In this document: positions 1 through 8,513 of the stretch, one piece after another
How positions within the stretch are numbered: the first letter of the stretch is position 1
Layout: each line of letters starts with the position of its first letter
Source: Prauserella marina
GTDB taxonomy: Bacteria > Actinomycetota > Actinomycetes > Mycobacteriales > Pseudonocardiaceae
Direction: 5' to 3'
Assembly (NCBI RefSeq): GCF_002240355.1
Contig: NZ_CP016353.1
Coordinates: forward strand, 6,787,919-6,851,918
DNA length: 64,000 bases
The notes under the pieces: model-generated
What the model was told of the DNA's origin: nothing
The model's database searches: none
The model's input: the letters and a program-made list of their open reading frames with translations, nothing else
Position numbers and translations under genes: made by a program

Positions 1-227
1 GACAGCGCGGCGAAACCGGCTGCGGACGCGGTCAGCACAGCGCTCGCCTTGAGCGCTCCACGCCGGGAGACGACGTTCTTGACGACGTCACCGAAGTACT
101 CGTTGTCCGACTGGTTCGGCGCGGGGTGCGCGCATGCGTTGCCACAACGGTATTCGCAGGTGACCGCTGAGCGGCCCGTGCGGTGGGAAGTCAACAGCGG
201 CAGGAAACGTCTCGGCTCGACGGACAC
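1..227 (-). CDS. PhoX-like alkaline phosphatase, N-terminal part
   Basis: Only the first about 75 codons lie in the window; the gene runs off the left edge. The start is a GTG at 227-225 with a GGAGGG ribosome site four bases upstream (232-237). The protein begins MSVEPRRFLPLLTSHRTGRS, followed by TCEYRCGNACAHP, SDNEYFGDVV and [22 protein letters not shown]. That is the layout of actinobacterial PhoX-family (DUF839) secreted phosphatases: a Cys-containing leader, then a twin-arginine (SRRG) export signal with a hydrophobic stretch. PhoX enzymes release phosphate from organic esters outside the cell using calcium and iron. The catalytic part is not visible, so the assignment rests on the N-terminus alone. 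Confidence 0.7.
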   Translation of the reverse strand, partial: MSVEPRRFLPLLTSHRTGRSAVTCEYRCGNACAHPAPNQSDNEYFGDVVKNVVSRRGALKASAVLTASAAGFAAL

Positions 228-374
228 ACGGCCCTCCAGTGTCACTCAGTCAGGGGAACGAGTGCGACCGTAGGTGGCCAAGGCAAGCCGATCCGGTCTT
301 CGAGATGAACGAAGAACGAACGGCTGGTGGGCGGTGCGGTCAGACCTCTTCGCCGACGAAAACCGCCTCGGCGG

Positions 375-443
375 GAACGGTGCGCGAGTCCGGGCCACGC
401 TGGCCACGCGCAGCAGGCTAAGGGCTCGTCAGACACGACCTGA
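375..443. repeat. Remnant of a dispersed element related to 53391-53523
   Basis: Positions 393-443 match the right end of the element at 53391-53523: both contain GGGCCACGCTGGCC, then CGCGCAGC, AGGG and a terminus of the form GTC(A/G)GAC(A/G)CGACCT, about three quarters identical over 50 bases. The left end is not recognisable. The terminus AGGTCGTGTCTGACGAGCCC, read on the minus strand, sits exactly where similarity of the neighbouring MFS gene to its family stops. I see no gene between the PhoX start at 227 and this remnant. Confidence 0.5.
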
Positions 444-770
444 CTGCTCGATCGAATCGGCCATCGTGCACAGCGCGGGTGGCGACGACGATGAGGCTGA
501 GACCGACGAGCACCGTGCGTTTGGCCCCGAATCGGGCGCTGGCGGCACTGGTCACGAGCATCGCGACGACCTGAACGGCCAGATAGGAGAAGAACAGCAG
601 CGTCACCTGCGATGGCGAAGCGTCGAGCCCGTCCGCGATCGAGAGCAGGATCGGATCGACGAGGCCGATTCCCATGAAGGCGATCACCGCCGCGAAGGCC
701 GTGATCCACACACCTGTTTCGGCTGCCCTTTCACGGCATCCAGCAGACTCGAATGTTGCTCAGTACTCAT
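444..770 (-). pseudogene. Truncated, frameshifted MFS transporter
   Basis: An ATG at 770 opens MSTEQHSSLLDAVKGQPKQV. After a GTGTGTGG run near 712 the reading continues in another frame as WITAFAAVIAFMGIGLVDPI and then two further transmembrane-like segments with the MFS loop motif SARFGAKR. Removing one GT from the run joins the two parts into a normal MFS N-terminus (TM1, TM2, and the start of TM3), so a 2-bp insertion is the simplest explanation. Similarity ends near 470-444, where the dispersed-element remnant begins, so about three quarters of a roughly 400-residue transporter is missing. No functional product is expected. A sequencing error could explain the frameshift but not the truncation. 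Confidence 0.7.
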
Positions 771-868
771 CAGCGACGGGTTCCTACTCGACGGCTCCAG
801 AATTCACTTAGCCAGCCTGAGCTCTATTGCTTAGCTATGCGAAGTAATGCCACACGTAGGCTGCCCGA

Positions 869-1519
869 ATGGAAGCAGTGGTTTTCGATCTTGACGGGGT
901 GCTGGTCGACTCAGAGAAACTATGGGACGACGTGCGCAGATCCGTCGTGGCCGAACACGGCGGCACCTGGGAAGAAGAGGCGACGCGGGCGCTACAGGGG
1001 ATGAGCACCCCAGAATGGGCGGACTACCTGGTCACCCGGCTCGGCACCAAGCTGACCCCCGAGCAGGTAGCCGAAACCGTCGTCGAACGCATGACCGACA
1101 ACTATTCGGGCCGCCCACCGCTGCTGCCGGACGCCGAGGAAACGGTGAGAGCGGTCGCCGAGCGCCATCCCGTCGCCATCGCCAGCTCCTCGCCGCCCGT
1201 GCTGATCAACACGTTCCTCGATGCGACGAACCTGAGCGGGCTCGTGCCCGTCGCCATCTCCAGCGAACAGGTGCGGGCTGGAAAACCGGCTCCTGACGTC
1301 TACCTCGCCGCGGCGGCAAGGCTCGGAATCAGCCCCGAGAACTGCGCGGCGGTCGAAGACTCGACCAACGGGCTTCGCGCGGCGCTCGCCGCGGGCATGA
1401 CCGTGATCGGCGTTCCCAACCCGCACTTCCCGCCCGACCCGAGTGTGCTGGCCAAGGCCGCGGCCGTGCTCGACGGCGTCGGCGAACTGCCTTCCGCGCT
1501 CGCCGCGCTCGAAGGCTGA
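869..1519 (+). CDS. HAD-superfamily hydrolase (beta-phosphoglucomutase/phosphatase-like)
   Basis: This is a 216-residue protein with all four HAD motifs: DLDG with nucleophile Asp7 and Asp9, Ser106-108 (SSSPP), Lys139 (GKPAPD) and the acidic ED pair at 163-164 followed by STNGL. The helical cap between residues 16 and 85 and the GKPAPD/EDS motifs fit the subfamily of sugar-phosphate phosphatases and beta-phosphoglucomutases. The protein is cytosolic and uses magnesium; the substrate cannot be read from sequence. It converges on ino1, and the two share a strong hairpin terminator. Confidence 0.88.
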   Translation: MEAVVFDLDGVLVDSEKLWDDVRRSVVAEHGGTWEEEATRALQGMSTPEWADYLVTRLGTKLTPEQVAETVVERMTDNYSGRPPLLPDAEETVRAVAERHPVAIASSSPPVLINTFLDATNLSGLVPVAISSEQVRAGKPAPDVYLAAAARLGISPENCAAVEDSTNGLRAALAAGMTVIGVPNPHFPPDPSVLAKAAAVLDGVGELPSALAALEG

Positions 1520-1534
1520 GCCCTCCCGAACGGC

Positions 1535-1572
1535 GGCAACCCCCGTGATCTCGTGCGATCACGGGGGTTGCC
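1535..1572. terminator. Bidirectional hairpin terminator between HAD gene and ino1
   Basis: The arms GGCAACCCCCGTGATC and GATCACGGGGGTTGCC form a perfect 16-bp stem with a 6-base loop. It lies between two convergent stop codons, so it can serve both genes; neither side carries a long T tract. Confidence 0.85.
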
Positions 1573-1589
1573 GTTACTGAAAGCCCTGC

Positions 1590-2678
1590 TCAGCGCTGCA
1601 CTTCTCCCGAGATGAACTTCTCGACGGAGTCACGAGCGCTCGAGTCGTCGTACTGGACCGGCGGCGACTTCATGAAGTAAGACGAAGCCGAAAGCAGCGG
1701 ACCACCGACACCACGGTCCTTGGCGATCTTCGCTGCCCTCACCGCGTCGATGATGATGCCTGCCGAGTTGGGGGAGTCCCACACCTCCAGCTTGTACTCG
1801 AGGTTCAGCGGCACGTCACCGAAAGCGCGCCCCTCAAGCCGCACGTAGGCCCACTTGCGGTCGTCGAGCCACTGCACGTAGTCCGAAGGACCGACGTGCA
1901 CGTTGCCCTTGCCGAGGTCGCGGTCGATCTGAGAGGTCACGGCCTGGGTCTTCGAGATCTTTTTCGACTCAAGCCGCTCCAGCTCCTTCATGTTCTTGAA
2001 GTCCATGTTGCCGCCGACGTTGAGCTGCATCGTGCGGTCGAGCTGGACTCCACGGTCCTCGAAGAGCTTCGCGAGCACCCTGTGCGTGATCGTGGCACCG
2101 ACCTGCGACTTGATGTCGTCGCCGACGATCGGCACCCCGGCCTGCTCGAACTTCTCGGCCCACTCGGGGTCGGAGGCGATGAAAACGGGAATCGCGTTGA
2201 CGAAGGCGACACCGGCGTCGAGTGCGGCCTGCGCGTAGAACCTCGCGGCGTCGGTCGAACCGACAGGGAGGTAGCAGACGAGCACGTCCACCTCGGCCGC
2301 CCGCAACGCGGCGACGACGTCGACCGGCCGCTCGTCGGACTCCTCGATCGTTTCCTGGTAGAACCGGCCGAGCCCGTCGAGGGTGTGCCCGCGCAGTACC
2401 GGGATACCCAGCGGTGGAACGTCACAGACCTTGATGGTGTTGTTCTCGCTGGCAAGGATGGCCTCGGAAAGGTCTTGACCAACCTTCTTGGCATCCACAT
2501 CGAACGCGGCGACGAACTCGACATCGCGGACGTGGTACTCGCCGAACTGCACGTGCATCAGGCCGGGCACGCGTGCGTTCGGGTCGGCGTCGCGGTAGTA
2601 GTGAACGCCCTGGACCAGCGATGCCGCACAGTTGCCGACGCCAACGATGGCCACCTTTACGCGGCGGTTCTCGCCCAT
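1590..2678 (-). CDS. ino1: Inositol-3-phosphate synthase
   Basis: This 362-residue protein converts glucose-6-phosphate to 1L-myo-inositol-1-phosphate with NAD as a recycled cofactor. It is the first step toward phosphatidylinositol, mycothiol and inositol-containing glycolipids. The Rossmann motif [10 protein letters not shown] is at residues 12-21; the family blocks [40 protein letters not shown] and [11 protein letters not shown] are all present. Length matches the short actinobacterial type (Mycobacterium tuberculosis Ino1 is 367 residues). The PadR-family gene lies 52 bp upstream on the same strand, as in mycobacteria, suggesting an operon. Confidence 0.96.
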   Translation of the reverse strand: MGENRRVKVAIVGVGNCAASLVQGVHYYRDADPNARVPGLMHVQFGEYHVRDVEFVAAFDVDAKKVGQDLSEAILASENNTIKVCDVPPLGIPVLRGHTLDGLGRFYQETIEESDERPVDVVAALRAAEVDVLVCYLPVGSTDAARFYAQAALDAGVAFVNAIPVFIASDPEWAEKFEQAGVPIVGDDIKSQVGATITHRVLAKLFEDRGVQLDRTMQLNVGGNMDFKNMKELERLESKKISKTQAVTSQIDRDLGKGNVHVGPSDYVQWLDDRKWAYVRLEGRAFGDVPLNLEYKLEVWDSPNSAGIIIDAVRAAKIAKDRGVGGPLLSASSYFMKSPPVQYDDSSARDSVEKFISGEVQR

Positions 2679-2730
2679 GCCGGTATCTCCCTTACTAGTT
2701 TTCCGTGTGTAGGTCTTGCCGAGACGCGGG

Positions 2731-3273
2731 TCAGGCTTCTTTGCTGCGTTGCTCGGCTTGTTCGTGCGCGATCAACTCGTTGAGCCAGCGCACTTCCCGC
2801 TCACTCGTCTCCAGGCCGAGCTGATGCAGCTCACGGGTGTAGCGGTCGATCTTTTCCTCGGCTCTGGCCAACGCTGCCCTGAGACCTTCGCGGCGTTCCT
2901 CGACACGGCGGCGCCTTCCTTCCAGGATTCGCATCCTGACGTCGGCAGGCGTTCGCGAGAAGAACGTGAGGTGCACCCCAAAACCTTCGTCGTCCCACGT
3001 CTGTGGGCCGGCGTCGGCAAGTAGCTCGGCAAACCGTTCCTTGCCTTCCGCGGTGAGCTTGTAAACACGTTTTGCCCTGCGGTTCCAGCCCCCACCGACA
3101 TCGGCCGACTCCTCGACGATCCAGTTGTCCCGCACCATCCGACGCAGCGTCGGGTACAGCGAGCCGTAGGAGAACGCGCGGAACATACCGAGGGTCTCGT
3201 GGAGCCGTTTGCGCAGCACATAGCCGTGCATCGGTGCTTCGTGCAGCAGCCCCAAAATTGCGAACTCCAGCAC
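2731..3273 (-). CDS. PadR-family transcriptional regulator
   Basis: The 180-residue product starts [18 protein letters not shown], the typical PadR winged-helix opening, with [11 protein letters not shown] in the recognition region. A Glu/Arg-rich C-terminal helical part ([20 protein letters not shown]) is typical of the dimerising region. I chose the GTG at 3273 because GGGAGGGGG lies directly upstream and the family begins here; an in-frame start at 3342 would add an unrelated 23-residue tail. It precedes ino1, so autoregulation and control of ino1 are plausible but not shown. Confidence 0.9.
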   Translation of the reverse strand: MLEFAILGLLHEAPMHGYVLRKRLHETLGMFRAFSYGSLYPTLRRMVRDNWIVEESADVGGGWNRRAKRVYKLTAEGKERFAELLADAGPQTWDDEGFGVHLTFFSRTPADVRMRILEGRRRRVEERREGLRAALARAEEKIDRYTRELHQLGLETSEREVRWLNELIAHEQAEQRSKEA

Positions 3274-3361
3274 GGCGCACCCCCTCCCGGGAACGAAACG
3301 GGACCATCCGGCGTTGCCGCTGTGTTTGCCGGACGGCTTCAACCAACCTACCGGCCGATTA

Positions 3362-3374
3362 TATCGGCTCGATA
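3362..3374. promoter_or_regulatory. Candidate PadR operator
   Basis: TATCG-GCT-CGATA is a perfect 5-3-5 inverted repeat 89 bp upstream of the PadR start, in the 251-bp gap between PadR and the divergent DUF5318 gene. Its place suits autoregulation; binding is inferred only from position and symmetry. I see no gene in the rest of this gap. Confidence 0.35.
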
Positions 3375-3524
3375 CATCGAAGTGGTGTACATAACGGCCA
3401 AGCCACCCCGGAGAAGGATGGCGTTAACCAAACCGTTATTCTTTGCGCGGCGTGTCGTAAAGAGCCGCGTAGATCACTAAAAAGATCGGCTCATCGCCAA
3501 CACACTCGAAGCACGTACTCTGTT

Positions 3525-3926
3525 GTGGTGCGAAACCAGCGGCAGATCGTCGACTACGCGCTACAGCGCCGTGCGCTGCTGGCCGAGGTTTACGCTGGCA
3601 GGGTCAGCTCGGCGGACGTCTGTGACGCCACCCCGTACCTGCTCAGGGCAGCCAGGTTCCACGGAAAGCCGAGCAAGACGACCTGCCCGGTCTGCCGCAA
3701 AGAAGCACTCACCCACGTCTCCTGGGTTTACGGCGACGAACTCAAGCACGTCGCCGGCTCCGCCCGCGCTCCAGAAGAACTGGAGCGGATGGCCAACCTT
3801 TTCGGCGAGTTCACCGTTTACGTTGTCGAGGTTTGCCGGTCCTGCGGATGGAACCACTTGGTGCAGTCGTACGTCCTCGGTACCGGAGAACCACACCCAC
3901 GCTCACGGAGGACCGCAGGTCAGTGA
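3525..3926 (+). CDS. DUF5318 family protein, Cys-rich (Rv0049-like)
   Basis: The protein has 133 residues (two adjacent GTG codons at 3525 and 3528 could start it). It has two CxxC pairs, Cys54/Cys57 in TCPVCRKE and Cys104/Cys107 in CRSCGWNH, which probably bind zinc together. The conserved blocks DYALQRRALLAEVY, YLLRAARFHG and VSWVYGDEL place it in DUF5318, an actinobacterial family of unknown function. It lies about 100 bp before the class A PBP gene, the same neighbour as in mycobacteria, so a link to wall synthesis is possible from context only. No membrane segment or signal peptide is visible. Confidence 0.85.
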   Translation: MVRNQRQIVDYALQRRALLAEVYAGRVSSADVCDATPYLLRAARFHGKPSKTTCPVCRKEALTHVSWVYGDELKHVAGSARAPEELERMANLFGEFTVYVVEVCRSCGWNHLVQSYVLGTGEPHPRSRRTAGQ

Positions 3927-4024
3927 CGGCAGACACCGGCTGGATTACGGGGTCCCGCCGCGCACAGAAACAGTTCGGTCCACAGAACGGCGTACCCCGA
4001 CGCGCCGATCTGGGAGGGTCTTGA

Positions 4025-6850
4025 GTGAACGACCAGGGAAATCACGGCTGGCCGGAAGAAGAACCAGGGCACGGCAGACATAGCGGCCGTGGAGGCCACC
4101 GTGCGTGGCCGTCCGGTGACGCGGCTGGTCCACAGTGGCCAACGGGCGACGAGCCGCCTCGCGCACCCCGCAGGCCACCGCAACGCCCACAGCCACCGCG
4201 CAACCCCCAGTGGCCCAGTGGCGACGAGCCGCCCGCCCGCCGCCCACAAGGCGGCCCCCGGCAACCACCTCCGGGCAGGGGCGCTCCACCACCCGGCCGA
4301 AGGCAAGGCCCCCCTCCCGCAGGCGGTCGGCCGCCTGGTCCACCTCCACACGGCCGCCCCCCGCAGGGCTCGCCGCAGCAGGGCTCGCCACAGCAAGGGG
4401 GCCGCAGGCAACCTCCTCCGCCCCGGCAGCAGCCGCAAGGTCGGCGTCCGCAGGGCGACCGGTCGGCCAACGTCGTCGTCCCTCCGGGCCCTCCGACCGA
4501 GAAACGCGAACCCGAGCTGATCACACATCGTGCCCACAACGGCACGAGTTCCGACGACGACGGTTACGACGCCTACGACTCGGGGGAACACCGCTGGTCC
4601 GAAGAGGACGAACAACGTTTCCTTGAAACGGGTCTCGACGAAGAAGAAGAGGCCACGGCGGGCAAGAATGGCAAGAACAAGCCGCCGCTGACACCCGCCC
4701 AGCGCAAGAAGCGGCGATGGCGCCGCATCCGGCGCACCCTCTACGCGTTCGTCGGCGTCTTCCTCGTGTTGCCCGCGCTGGCGTTCGCGGTCACCTACTT
4801 CCTCGTGGACGTCCCGTCTCCTCAAGAAGTCGCTGCCGGTCAGAGCAAGGTCGTGACCTTCTACTACGCCGACGGCAAGGAGATGGGCAAGGACATTCCT
4901 CCCGACGGAGGCAACCGGATCATCCTCAAGCCGGAGGACGTCACGCCCGTCGTGCGGCACGCCGTCTACGCGGCGGAGGACGCGACGTTCGAAACCAACT
5001 CCGGCTTCGACCTCACCGGCATCCTGCGCGCGGTGTACAACCAGGTCACCGGCGGTGTCGGTGGTGGATCGACCATCAGCCAGCAGTACATCAAGAAGGC
5101 AACGGAAAACGAAGAGAGCACACTCACTCGTAAGTGGACCGAGCTCGTCAAGTCGTTCAAGATGAACAACGAGCAGTCCAAGGACGAGATCATCACCGCG
5201 TACCTGAACACGATCTACTTCGGGCGCGGCGCCTACGGCATCCAGACCGCGGCACAGGCGTTCTTCGCAAAGGACGCCAAGGACCTCAACGCATCGGAAG
5301 CGGCACTGCTCGCCGGACTCATCCAGCAGCCGGGACGCTCCGAGAACAACGAGGTCGCGATGCAGCGCTGGAACTACGTGATGGACCAGATGGTGAAGAA
5401 CCAGTGGTTGTCACAGGAAGACCGGGATTCGGCACAGTTCCCGACGCCCGTCCCTTACGAGCAAGCGAAGCCGGAGTCGATCACGGGACCGGACGCCTTC
5501 ATCGAGTCGAGAGTCAAGGCCGAACTCGAAGCGAAGGGCTATCCGGAGGAAAAGCTCCAGGCAGGCGGCTATCACGTCTACACGACGATCGATCAGCGGG
5601 CGCAGGACGCGGCGAAGCAAGCGGTGAACGACGTCATGGGCGACGAACCGGCCGAACTCCGCAAGGCACTCGTCGCCGTCGACCCGAACACCGGCGGGGT
5701 GCTCGCCTATTACGGGGGGCCGCGCGAGATCGGCGTCGACGAGAAGGACTGGGGCAATACCCAGCGCAACCCCGGATCGTCGTTCAAGCCGTTCGACCTC
5801 GTCGCGCTGTTGCAGAGAGGCAAGGGGCTCGGCGAGATCTACGACGGCAGTTCACCGCGACAGTTCGGCAGCGTCGAGATCCGCAACTCGGAAAACGTGC
5901 AGTGCGCACAGTGCACTGTCGCGGAAGCCATGGAGAGATCGATCAACACCGTGTTCTACGACATGGTGGTCAACGAGGTCGGGCCGCAAGCCGTCGTCGA
6001 TGCCGCGCTGGGCGCGGGCATTCCTGAGAAACACGGCGATCTCGCCACCATGGGCAGCCTCGACGGCAACATCTCCATCGGCGGTGGTGACACCATGGTC
6101 ACCCCGACGGACATGGCCGCCGCGTACGCCTCGTTCGCATCCGGCGGAGTCAGACACGACACCCACTTCGTCGCGAAACTCACCACCTCGGACGGCGAGG
6201 TCGTCTTCGACGAGACCACGGAGGCTGCCACAGAGGGCGAGCCCGCGTTCAGCTCCGATCCCGAGGAGAGCAAACAGATCGCGGGTAACGTCACCGAGTC
6301 GCTGTTGCCGGTTCCGATCCGCTCCGAAATCGCGTGCGCGGACGGACGGCAGTGCGCGGGCAAGACGGGAACGCACCAGTACGTCAGCCCCGACGGCGAA
6401 AAGTCGGTGAACGAGAACTCCCAGGCGTGGATGGTCGGCTACACGCCGCAGGTGTCGGCGGCAGTCTGGGTCGGCACCGGTGGTGGCGAACCGATCAGGG
6501 ACGCCGCCGGCAACCGGATCTACGGCAGCGGCCTGCCAGGCGAGGTCTGGAAGGAGTTCATGGACACCTACCTCGAAGGGCAGCCGGAAGAGGACTTCGA
6601 GCCGGTCGAACCGATCGGAACGCCACCGGCCCCGCCGGAGCCGGATCCGCCGCCGGTGACCGAGGCGCCGCCGACAACGACCTCGGAACCGGAGACGACG
6701 ACTCCGGAGACGAGCTCCGAACCGGAGACGCCGACCAGCAGCACCGAGTCGGAGACCTCCACCGAGGAAGACGACCCGGATCGGCCGACCCCGCCCACGG
6801 CTCCCGACTGGCCGCCGATAGGCAGAGACGAAGAAGACAGCGGCGGCTGA
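4025..6850 (+). CDS. ponA: Bifunctional class A penicillin-binding protein (PonA1-like)
   Basis: The 941-residue protein polymerises lipid II and cross-links stem peptides. A long Pro/Gln/Gly-rich cytoplasmic tail covers residues 1-165, followed by an acidic stretch and one transmembrane helix near 236-258. The GT51 transglycosylase domain has its catalytic Glu in EDATF near residue 318 and the GGGSTISQQYIK motif. The transpeptidase domain has SSFK (near 585-588), SIN and KTG (near 780). A Thr/Pro/Glu-rich tail follows from about 860. The start is GTG with GGGAGGGTC upstream. Its domain order and neighbours match mycobacterial PonA1. Confidence 0.95.
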   Translation: MNDQGNHGWPEEEPGHGRHSGRGGHRAWPSGDAAGPQWPTGDEPPRAPRRPPQRPQPPRNPQWPSGDEPPARRPQGGPRQPPPGRGAPPPGRRQGPPPAGGRPPGPPPHGRPPQGSPQQGSPQQGGRRQPPPPRQQPQGRRPQGDRSANVVVPPGPPTEKREPELITHRAHNGTSSDDDGYDAYDSGEHRWSEEDEQRFLETGLDEEEEATAGKNGKNKPPLTPAQRKKRRWRRIRRTLYAFVGVFLVLPALAFAVTYFLVDVPSPQEVAAGQSKVVTFYYADGKEMGKDIPPDGGNRIILKPEDVTPVVRHAVYAAEDATFETNSGFDLTGILRAVYNQVTGGVGGGSTISQQYIKKATENEESTLTRKWTELVKSFKMNNEQSKDEIITAYLNTIYFGRGAYGIQTAAQAFFAKDAKDLNASEAALLAGLIQQPGRSENNEVAMQRWNYVMDQMVKNQWLSQEDRDSAQFPTPVPYEQAKPESITGPDAFIESRVKAELEAKGYPEEKLQAGGYHVYTTIDQRAQDAAKQAVNDVMGDEPAELRKALVAVDPNTGGVLAYYGGPREIGVDEKDWGNTQRNPGSSFKPFDLVALLQRGKGLGEIYDGSSPRQFGSVEIRNSENVQCAQCTVAEAMERSINTVFYDMVVNEVGPQAVVDAALGAGIPEKHGDLATMGSLDGNISIGGGDTMVTPTDMAAAYASFASGGVRHDTHFVAKLTTSDGEVVFDETTEAATEGEPAFSSDPEESKQIAGNVTESLLPVPIRSEIACADGRQCAGKTGTHQYVSPDGEKSVNENSQAWMVGYTPQVSAAVWVGTGGGEPIRDAAGNRIYGSGLPGEVWKEFMDTYLEGQPEEDFEPVEPIGTPPAPPEPDPPPVTEAPPTTTSEPETTTPETSSEPETPTSSTESETSTEEDDPDRPTPPTAPDWPPIGRDEEDSGG

Positions 6851-6868
6851 CCACCGTGGCCCAGTGAC

Positions 6869-6904
6869 AACGGCCGCGCCGACGATTTCGTCGGCGCGGC
6901 CGTT
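6869..6904 (+). terminator. Hairpin terminator after ponA
   Basis: The arms AACGGCCGCGCCGACGA and TCGTCGGCGCGGCCGTT pair perfectly around a tiny loop, 19 bp after the ponA stop. The hairpin also argues against the next gene starting at 6864. Confidence 0.8.
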
Positions 6905-6968
6905 GTCGTTTGATCGGGGGACGCCGGGCTTCACACCCGGCGCATGGTCGGCACGTAACATTCCGCGG

Positions 6969-8513
6969 GTGTCCAGCGATAAGCACGACCCTCCTCAGAC
7001 GGGGACACCCGACACCATGTCGCTGGATGCCTCGCAACGAGTCATCCCCAGCCGGGAAGACCCCGCACTCGCCGCCGCGACGAGGCCGATCGGCGGCCCG
7101 CTCGGCGAGCACGCCGCGGTGGGAAGGCACTGGTTCTGGTCACCGTTGCGGGTCGGTCTGCTGCTCGGCGTCATCGCGCTGACCATCGGCTGGTTCGGAA
7201 AAGCCGCCTGCATCCAGCAGTTCGTCAATCCGGACGGCCAGGCCGAACTGGACTGGCGATCCGGCAGGCCGTACGTCGCGATGTGCTACTCCGACGTCGT
7301 TCCGCTCTACTCGGCGGAACGCCTCAACCAGGACGGCACGTTCCCCTACGCCACGAACTGGGTCGAGAACGAGGGCACCGACCGCGAACAGGTCCGGTAC
7401 ATGGAATACCCGGTGCTGACGGGGCTCTTCCAGTGGGTCAACGCCAAACTCACCCACGGCTGGACCGATGTCGCCCAGGCGGGCTGGTTGCCTGGCGCGC
7501 TTCCGGTCGCCGTCTACTTCAACATCACGGCACTGTTCCTCGCGCTCGCCTGGCTCGTCACGATCTGGGCCGTGGCGAAGACGTCGACCCGACGACCGTG
7601 GGACGCGCTGCTCGTCGCCGCGTCACCACTCGTGATCGTGCACGCGTTCACCAACTTCGACACCATCGCCGCCGCGTTCGCCGCGACCGGCCTGCTCGCG
7701 TGGGCCCGGCGAAAACCGGTGCTCGCCGGTTTGCTGCTCGGGATCGGTGCCGCGGCCAAGATGTACCCGTTGTTGTTACTCGGTCCGTTGCTCGTGCTGT
7801 GCCTGAGAGCGGGCAAGCTTCGAGAATGGGGCACCACGGCGCTTGTCACCGCAGGCACGTGGCTCGTGGTGAACCTTCCCTTCATACTGTTTCTCCGTGA
7901 AGGCTGGGAGGAGTTCTTCCGGCTCAACACCGAACGCGGGATGGACCCGGACTCGCTCTACAACGTCGTTTCCTACTTCACGGGCTGGGCTGGTTTCGAC
8001 GGACCGCTCGATCCGGGACAGACACCGAGCGTGCTCAACGCCGTCAGCGGGGTGCTGTTCCTGTTGTGCTGTGCGGGAATCGCGTTCATCGGGCTCACCG
8101 CACAGGTGCGGCCACGCGTCGCGCAACTCTGCTTCCTCGTCGTCGCCGCGTTCCTGCTCACCAACAAGGTGTGGAGCCCGCAGTACTCACTGTGGCTCAT
8201 CCCGCTCGCGGTACTCGCCATTCCTCGCTGGCGGCTCCTGTTGTTGTGGATGGTCGTCGACGCGCTCGTGTGGGCACCGCGCATGTTCTACTACCTCGGC
8301 ATGGACCAGAAGGGACTGCCGGAAGGCTGGTTCCTCGGCACGGTCGTCGCCCGCGACGTACTGGTCGTCTTGCTGTGCGTACTGGTGATCAGGGAGATCT
8401 ACCGGCCGTCGACCGACCTCGTGCGCACGGCGGGCGACGACGACCCGGCCGGTGGGGTACTCGACGGCGCGAACGACGTCGTCGTGGTGAGGCGATCCAA
8501 AGCAACCGTGTAG
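6969..8513 (+). CDS. Polytopic membrane glycosyltransferase-like protein (GT87/DUF2029 type)
   Basis: This 514-residue protein has a cytoplasmic N-terminus of about 55 residues and roughly 10-12 hydrophobic helices. Features shared with polyprenyl-phosphate-dependent GT87-type mannosyltransferases include the acidic first loop containing CYSDVVPLY, the EYPVLTGLF motif, FDTIAAAFAATGLLAWARRK, GAAAKMYPLLLLGP and SPQYSLWLIPL. The mycobacterial neighbour of ponA1 (Rv0051) is the likely ortholog. I start at GTG 6969 because the earlier in-frame start would place a terminator hairpin inside the gene. Donor and acceptor sugars are unknown. Its last 115 bp overlap a paralogous convergent gene. Confidence 0.8.
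   Translation: MSSDKHDPPQTGTPDTMSLDASQRVIPSREDPALAAATRPIGGPLGEHAAVGRHWFWSPLRVGLLLGVIALTIGWFGKAACIQQFVNPDGQAELDWRSGRPYVAMCYSDVVPLYSAERLNQDGTFPYATNWVENEGTDREQVRYMEYPVLTGLFQWVNAKLTHGWTDVAQAGWLPGALPVAVYFNITALFLALAWLVTIWAVAKTSTRRPWDALLVAASPLVIVHAFTNFDTIAAAFAATGLLAWARRKPVLAGLLLGIGAAAKMYPLLLLGPLLVLCLRAGKLREWGTTALVTAGTWLVVNLPFILFLREGWEEFFRLNTERGMDPDSLYNVVSYFTGWAGFDGPLDPGQTPSVLNAVSGVLFLLCCAGIAFIGLTAQVRPRVAQLCFLVVAAFLLTNKVWSPQYSLWLIPLAVLAIPRWRLLLLWMVVDALVWAPRMFYYLGMDQKGLPEGWFLGTVVARDVLVVLLCVLVIREIYRPSTDLVRTAGDDDPAGGVLDGANDVVVVRRSKATV

Noticed and set aside
6864..6968. An earlier start for the GT87-like gene
   Set aside because: It would include a strong terminator hairpin and add 35 residues without hydrophobic or family character.
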